Shown: positions 36,623 through 38,593 of the stretch, piece by piece
Layout: each line of letters opens with the position of its first letter
How positions within the stretch are numbered: position 1 is the first letter of the stretch
NCBI GenBank assembly: GCA_035535315.1
Contig: DATLQD010000136.1
Location: forward strand, 1-38,593
Reading direction: 5' to 3'
DNA from: DASQGA01 sp035535315
GTDB lineage: Bacteria > Actinomycetota > Thermoleophilia > Gaiellales > Gaiellaceae
DNA length: 38,593 nt
Notes under the pieces: model-generated
Told to the model about the DNA's origin: nothing
The model's input: only the letters and a program-made list of their open reading frames with translations
Databases searched by the model: none
Translations under genes and position numbers: made by a program

Positions 36623-38389
36623 ATGACTGACCTCGCGAGGCGCATCGCCGTTGCCAGGGGCGACGAGCCGGCCGACCTCGTCATTCAGGGCGGATCCGTG
36701 CTGTCGGTATTCACGCGCGAGTGGCTCGAGACCGACGTCGCGATCGTCGACGGCTTCGTGGCAGGGCTGGGCGAGTACGACGCCGCGGAGGTGGTCGACG
36801 CCAAAGGGCGCTTCGTGGTGCCTGGGTTCATCGACGCGCACATGCACATCGAGACCTCGAAGCTCCTCGTCGGAGAGTTCGCACGGCTGGTGCTGCCCCT
36901 CGGCACGACCGCGGTGGTCGCCGACCCCCACGAGATCGCCAATGTACTCGGCACCGACGGGATCCACTGGCTCGCAGATCTCTGCGACGACGTGCCACTC
37001 GACGTCTACTTCATGGCGTCTTCCTGCGTTCCCGCCTCACGGTTCGAGTCACCGCGCAGACCGCTGACCGCTGGAGACCTCGAGGGCCTCCTCCGTCGGC
37101 GTCGGGTGATCGGCCTCGCTGAGATGATGAACTTCCCAGGCGTGATCGCGGGCGACGAGCACGAGCTCGAGAAGCTCCGACTCGGGAAGGCCGGCCACGT
37201 CGACGGGCATGCGCCGGGAGTACTCGGAAAGGACCTGAACGCCTATGCGGCGGCGGGCATTCGCTCCGAACACGAAGCGTCCACCGCGGAGGAAGGCCGC
37301 GAGCGGCTACGCGCCGGCATGTGGCTCCTGATCCGCGAGGCGACCGCCGCTCGAAACCTTCATGCCCTTCTGCCCCTCGTGCAGGAGTTCGGCCCCGGCC
37401 GGATCGCCTTCTGCACGGACGACCGCGAGCCCGAGCACATCGCCGACGACGGGCACCTGAACGCGCTCGTCCGGGATGCGGTCGCGTTCGGAATTCCCCC
37501 CACCGACGCTCTCGTGATCGCCTCTCTCAATGCCGCCCTCTGGCACCGTCTCGACCATCTCGGCGCCCTGGCACCTGGCTACCAGGCGGATCTCCTCGTG
37601 CTCCCGGATCTCGAGAGCTTCGTCCCGGACCTCGTCCTGAAGGCCGGTCGCCCCCCTCCGGAGATCCCCGAGATCACGGTTCCCGAGTGGGTCAAGCACA
37701 GCGTCCGCATCCAACCGGTGGCATCGAACGACTTCCAGATTCCGTGGGAAGGCGGGGCGGCACGTGTCATCGGGCTCGTGCCCGGCCAGATCGTCACCGA
37801 CTCGCTCTCGGACGAGCTCACCGTCGAAGACGGCTCAGCGGTCGCCGACCCAAAGCGCGACCTCGCGAAGGTGGCGGTCATCGAACGTCATCTCGGGACC
37901 GGGCGAATCGGCCTCGGGTTCGTCCGCGGCTTCGGACTCCAGACCGGCGCATTCGCCTCCACCTTCTCCCACGACGCGCACAACGTCGTCATCGTCGGCG
38001 TGGACGACGGCGACATGGCCCGGGCCGCAGCACGCCTCGCCGAGCTCGGTGGCGGCATCGTCGTGGTGGAGAGTCGCGGCGTCCGCGCCGAAATGCCCCT
38101 GCCCGTGGCGGGGCTCCTCTCGCAGGCGCCGCTCGAAGAGGTGATCGCCCAGAGCCGTGCGGTCACGGCTGCCGCGGCCGACCTCGGTTGCACGTTGCCG
38201 GCGCCCTTCCAGTCGATGGCGTTTCTCGCGCTCTCCGTGATCCCGAGCCTCAAGCTCACCGACCGCGGCCTGGTCGACGTCGACCGGTTCGAACTCGTAG
38301 CTCTCGCTGTTGGCGCAGGCTCGGAGGCCGCGGAAGCGGCCCCCGAGCGCGCGAAAATCCCTGAAGAGGCCGCTCCGCGGCCCGGCTAG
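36623..38389 (+). CDS. ade: Adenine deaminase
   Basis: 588 residues. Converts adenine to hypoxanthine and ammonia. Amidohydrolase motifs are VVPGFIDAHMHIETSKL (HxH metal ligands), ADPHEIANVLG, GLAEMMNFPGVI, GHVDGHAPGV, AAGIRSEHE and FCTDDREP with the catalytic Asp; the C-terminal domain holds LGFVRGFGLQTGAFASTFSHDAHN (quoted by parts: GFGLQTGAFAST, SHDAHN) that is specific to the Ade group. Start ATG at 36623 (MTDLARRIAVARGDEPADL) matches family starts and has TATGGT seven bases upstream; ATG at 36611 is an alternative. It is divergent from a xanthine-dehydrogenase-like operon, which could oxidise the hypoxanthine it makes. Confidence 0.92.
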   Translation: MTDLARRIAVARGDEPADLVIQGGSVLSVFTREWLETDVAIVDGFVAGLGEYDAAEVVDAKGRFVVPGFIDAHMHIETSKLLVGEFARLVLPLGTTAVVADPHEIANVLGTDGIHWLADLCDDVPLDVYFMASSCVPASRFESPRRPLTAGDLEGLLRRRRVIGLAEMMNFPGVIAGDEHELEKLRLGKAGHVDGHAPGVLGKDLNAYAAAGIRSEHEASTAEEGRERLRAGMWLLIREATAARNLHALLPLVQEFGPGRIAFCTDDREPEHIADDGHLNALVRDAVAFGIPPTDALVIASLNAALWHRLDHLGALAPGYQADLLVLPDLESFVPDLVLKAGRPPPEIPEITVPEWVKHSVRIQPVASNDFQIPWEGGAARVIGLVPGQIVTDSLSDELTVEDGSAVADPKRDLAKVAVIERHLGTGRIGLGFVRGFGLQTGAFASTFSHDAHNVVIVGVDDGDMARAAARLAELGGGIVVVESRGVRAEMPLPVAGLLSQAPLEEVIAQSRAVTAAAADLGCTLPAPFQSMAFLALSVIPSLKLTDRGLVDVDRFELVALAVGAGSEAAEAAPERAKIPEEAAPRPG

Positions 38390-38428
38390 GTCATGTGTCC
38401 GGCCCCTGGCGTGTGGCGTGCGCAGGGG

Positions 38429-38434
38429 TACACT
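38429..38434 (+). promoter_or_regulatory. Candidate -10 box for the last gene
   Basis: TACACT, seven bases before the GTG at 38442, consistent with a leaderless transcript. Confidence 0.4.
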
Positions 38435-38441
38435 GAGGAGC

Positions 38442-38593
38442 GTGAGCTGGCCCTTTATCGCGCTGCTCGCCTGCGCGGTCGTCGTCGTGATCGCGGCCGA
38501 ATGGCAGCGCGTGGGCGGTCGCGTGGTGTCGAGCAGGTTCGGGACCGAGGCGCGGCGAACGCGGGAGCGCCAGCGGCGCAAGTCGAACCTCAA
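38442..38593 (+). CDS. Small membrane protein, partial (cut by window edge)
   Basis: The first 50 residues are visible: one hydrophobic helix (WPFIALLACAVVVVIAAEW) and then a basic stretch (RTRERQRRKSNL). GTG at 38442 lies seven bases after TACACT. The family is not recognised; it may be a short single-span protein or the N-terminal anchor of a longer one. Confidence 0.55.
   Translation, partial: MSWPFIALLACAVVVVIAAEWQRVGGRVVSSRFGTEARRTRERQRRKSNL

Noticed and set aside
1..38593. tRNA, rRNA, CRISPR arrays, insertion sequences, prophage genes
   Set aside because: None recognised in reading both strands; no transposase, integrase or repeat-spacer pattern was seen.

Overview
The window is a gene-dense bacterial chromosome segment of roughly two-thirds G+C. 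It has many GTG starts, frequent ATGA/GTGA start-stop overlaps and almost no intergenic space. Many transcription units appear to begin directly at the start codon, with a TAnnnT box 6-8 nt upstream. High G+C, leaderless-type promoters, a TetR (PaaR-like) regulated paaABCD set and a SipW/TasA-type export cassette suggest an actinobacterium, perhaps a soil Thermoleophilia-type lineage. That placement is inference; no rRNA or tRNA gene was seen to fix it.

Positions 1-3300 (minus strand) hold an ABC-2 type exporter (ATPase and permease) running into hemB and the 5' part of hemL, two consecutive parts of tetrapyrrole synthesis. Positions 3478-5765 (plus) hold a three-gene unit: a membrane-anchored degenerate M23 peptidase, a HAD phosphatase and a YmdB-type phosphoesterase. 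Positions 5728-9192 (minus) are a GtrA protein plus two polytopic GT-C/GT87-type membrane proteins. Positions 9248-11727 (minus) are a small membrane protein, an alkaline-phosphatase-superfamily phosphodiesterase and protein-L-isoaspartate methyltransferase. Positions 11773-12981 (plus) hold a Clp-fold serine proteinase (SDH family) and a thioredoxin-fold protein that has lost both active-site cysteines.

Positions 12986-19875 are a divergent aromatic/keto-acid locus. A TetR repressor, a diacylglycerol-kinase-like protein and a three-subunit 2-oxoacid dehydrogenase (E1 alpha, E1 beta, E2) lie on the minus strand, and paaABCD (phenylacetyl-CoA epoxidase) on the plus strand. A near-palindrome in the 41-bp divergent gap fits the operator consensus I recall for PaaR. 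The pathway resumes at 27351-31045 with PaaG- and PaaF-like crotonases, a third MenB-like crotonase and an EthD-family protein. paaE, paaH, paaJ, paaK and paaZ are not in the window.

Between the two paa blocks sit a secreted subtilase with a strong hairpin terminator, then a SipW-type signal peptidase with three secreted beta-rich proteins (two TasA/CalY-like, one with fibronectin III/Ig-like repeats). These are followed by a DUF2339 multi-spanning protein divergent from a small XRE regulator over an unusually AT-rich gap. An HtrA-like protease without a signal peptide lies between the crotonases.

Positions 31176-38389 carry a GABA-type aminotransferase, a YdcZ-type DMT transporter, a three-gene molybdenum hydroxylase (FAD, 2Fe-2S and Mo subunits, xanthine-dehydrogenase-like) and divergently adenine deaminase. 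Together these could take adenine through hypoxanthine to xanthine/urate. The last 150 bases begin a small membrane protein.

The less ordinary features are the SipW/TasA cassette, the PaaR operator beside a keto-acid dehydrogenase, the repeated leaderless promoter layout, apparent CTG starts at coupled junctions, perfect hairpins hidden in the last codons at convergent junctions, and two proteins that keep a fold but lack canonical catalytic residues.
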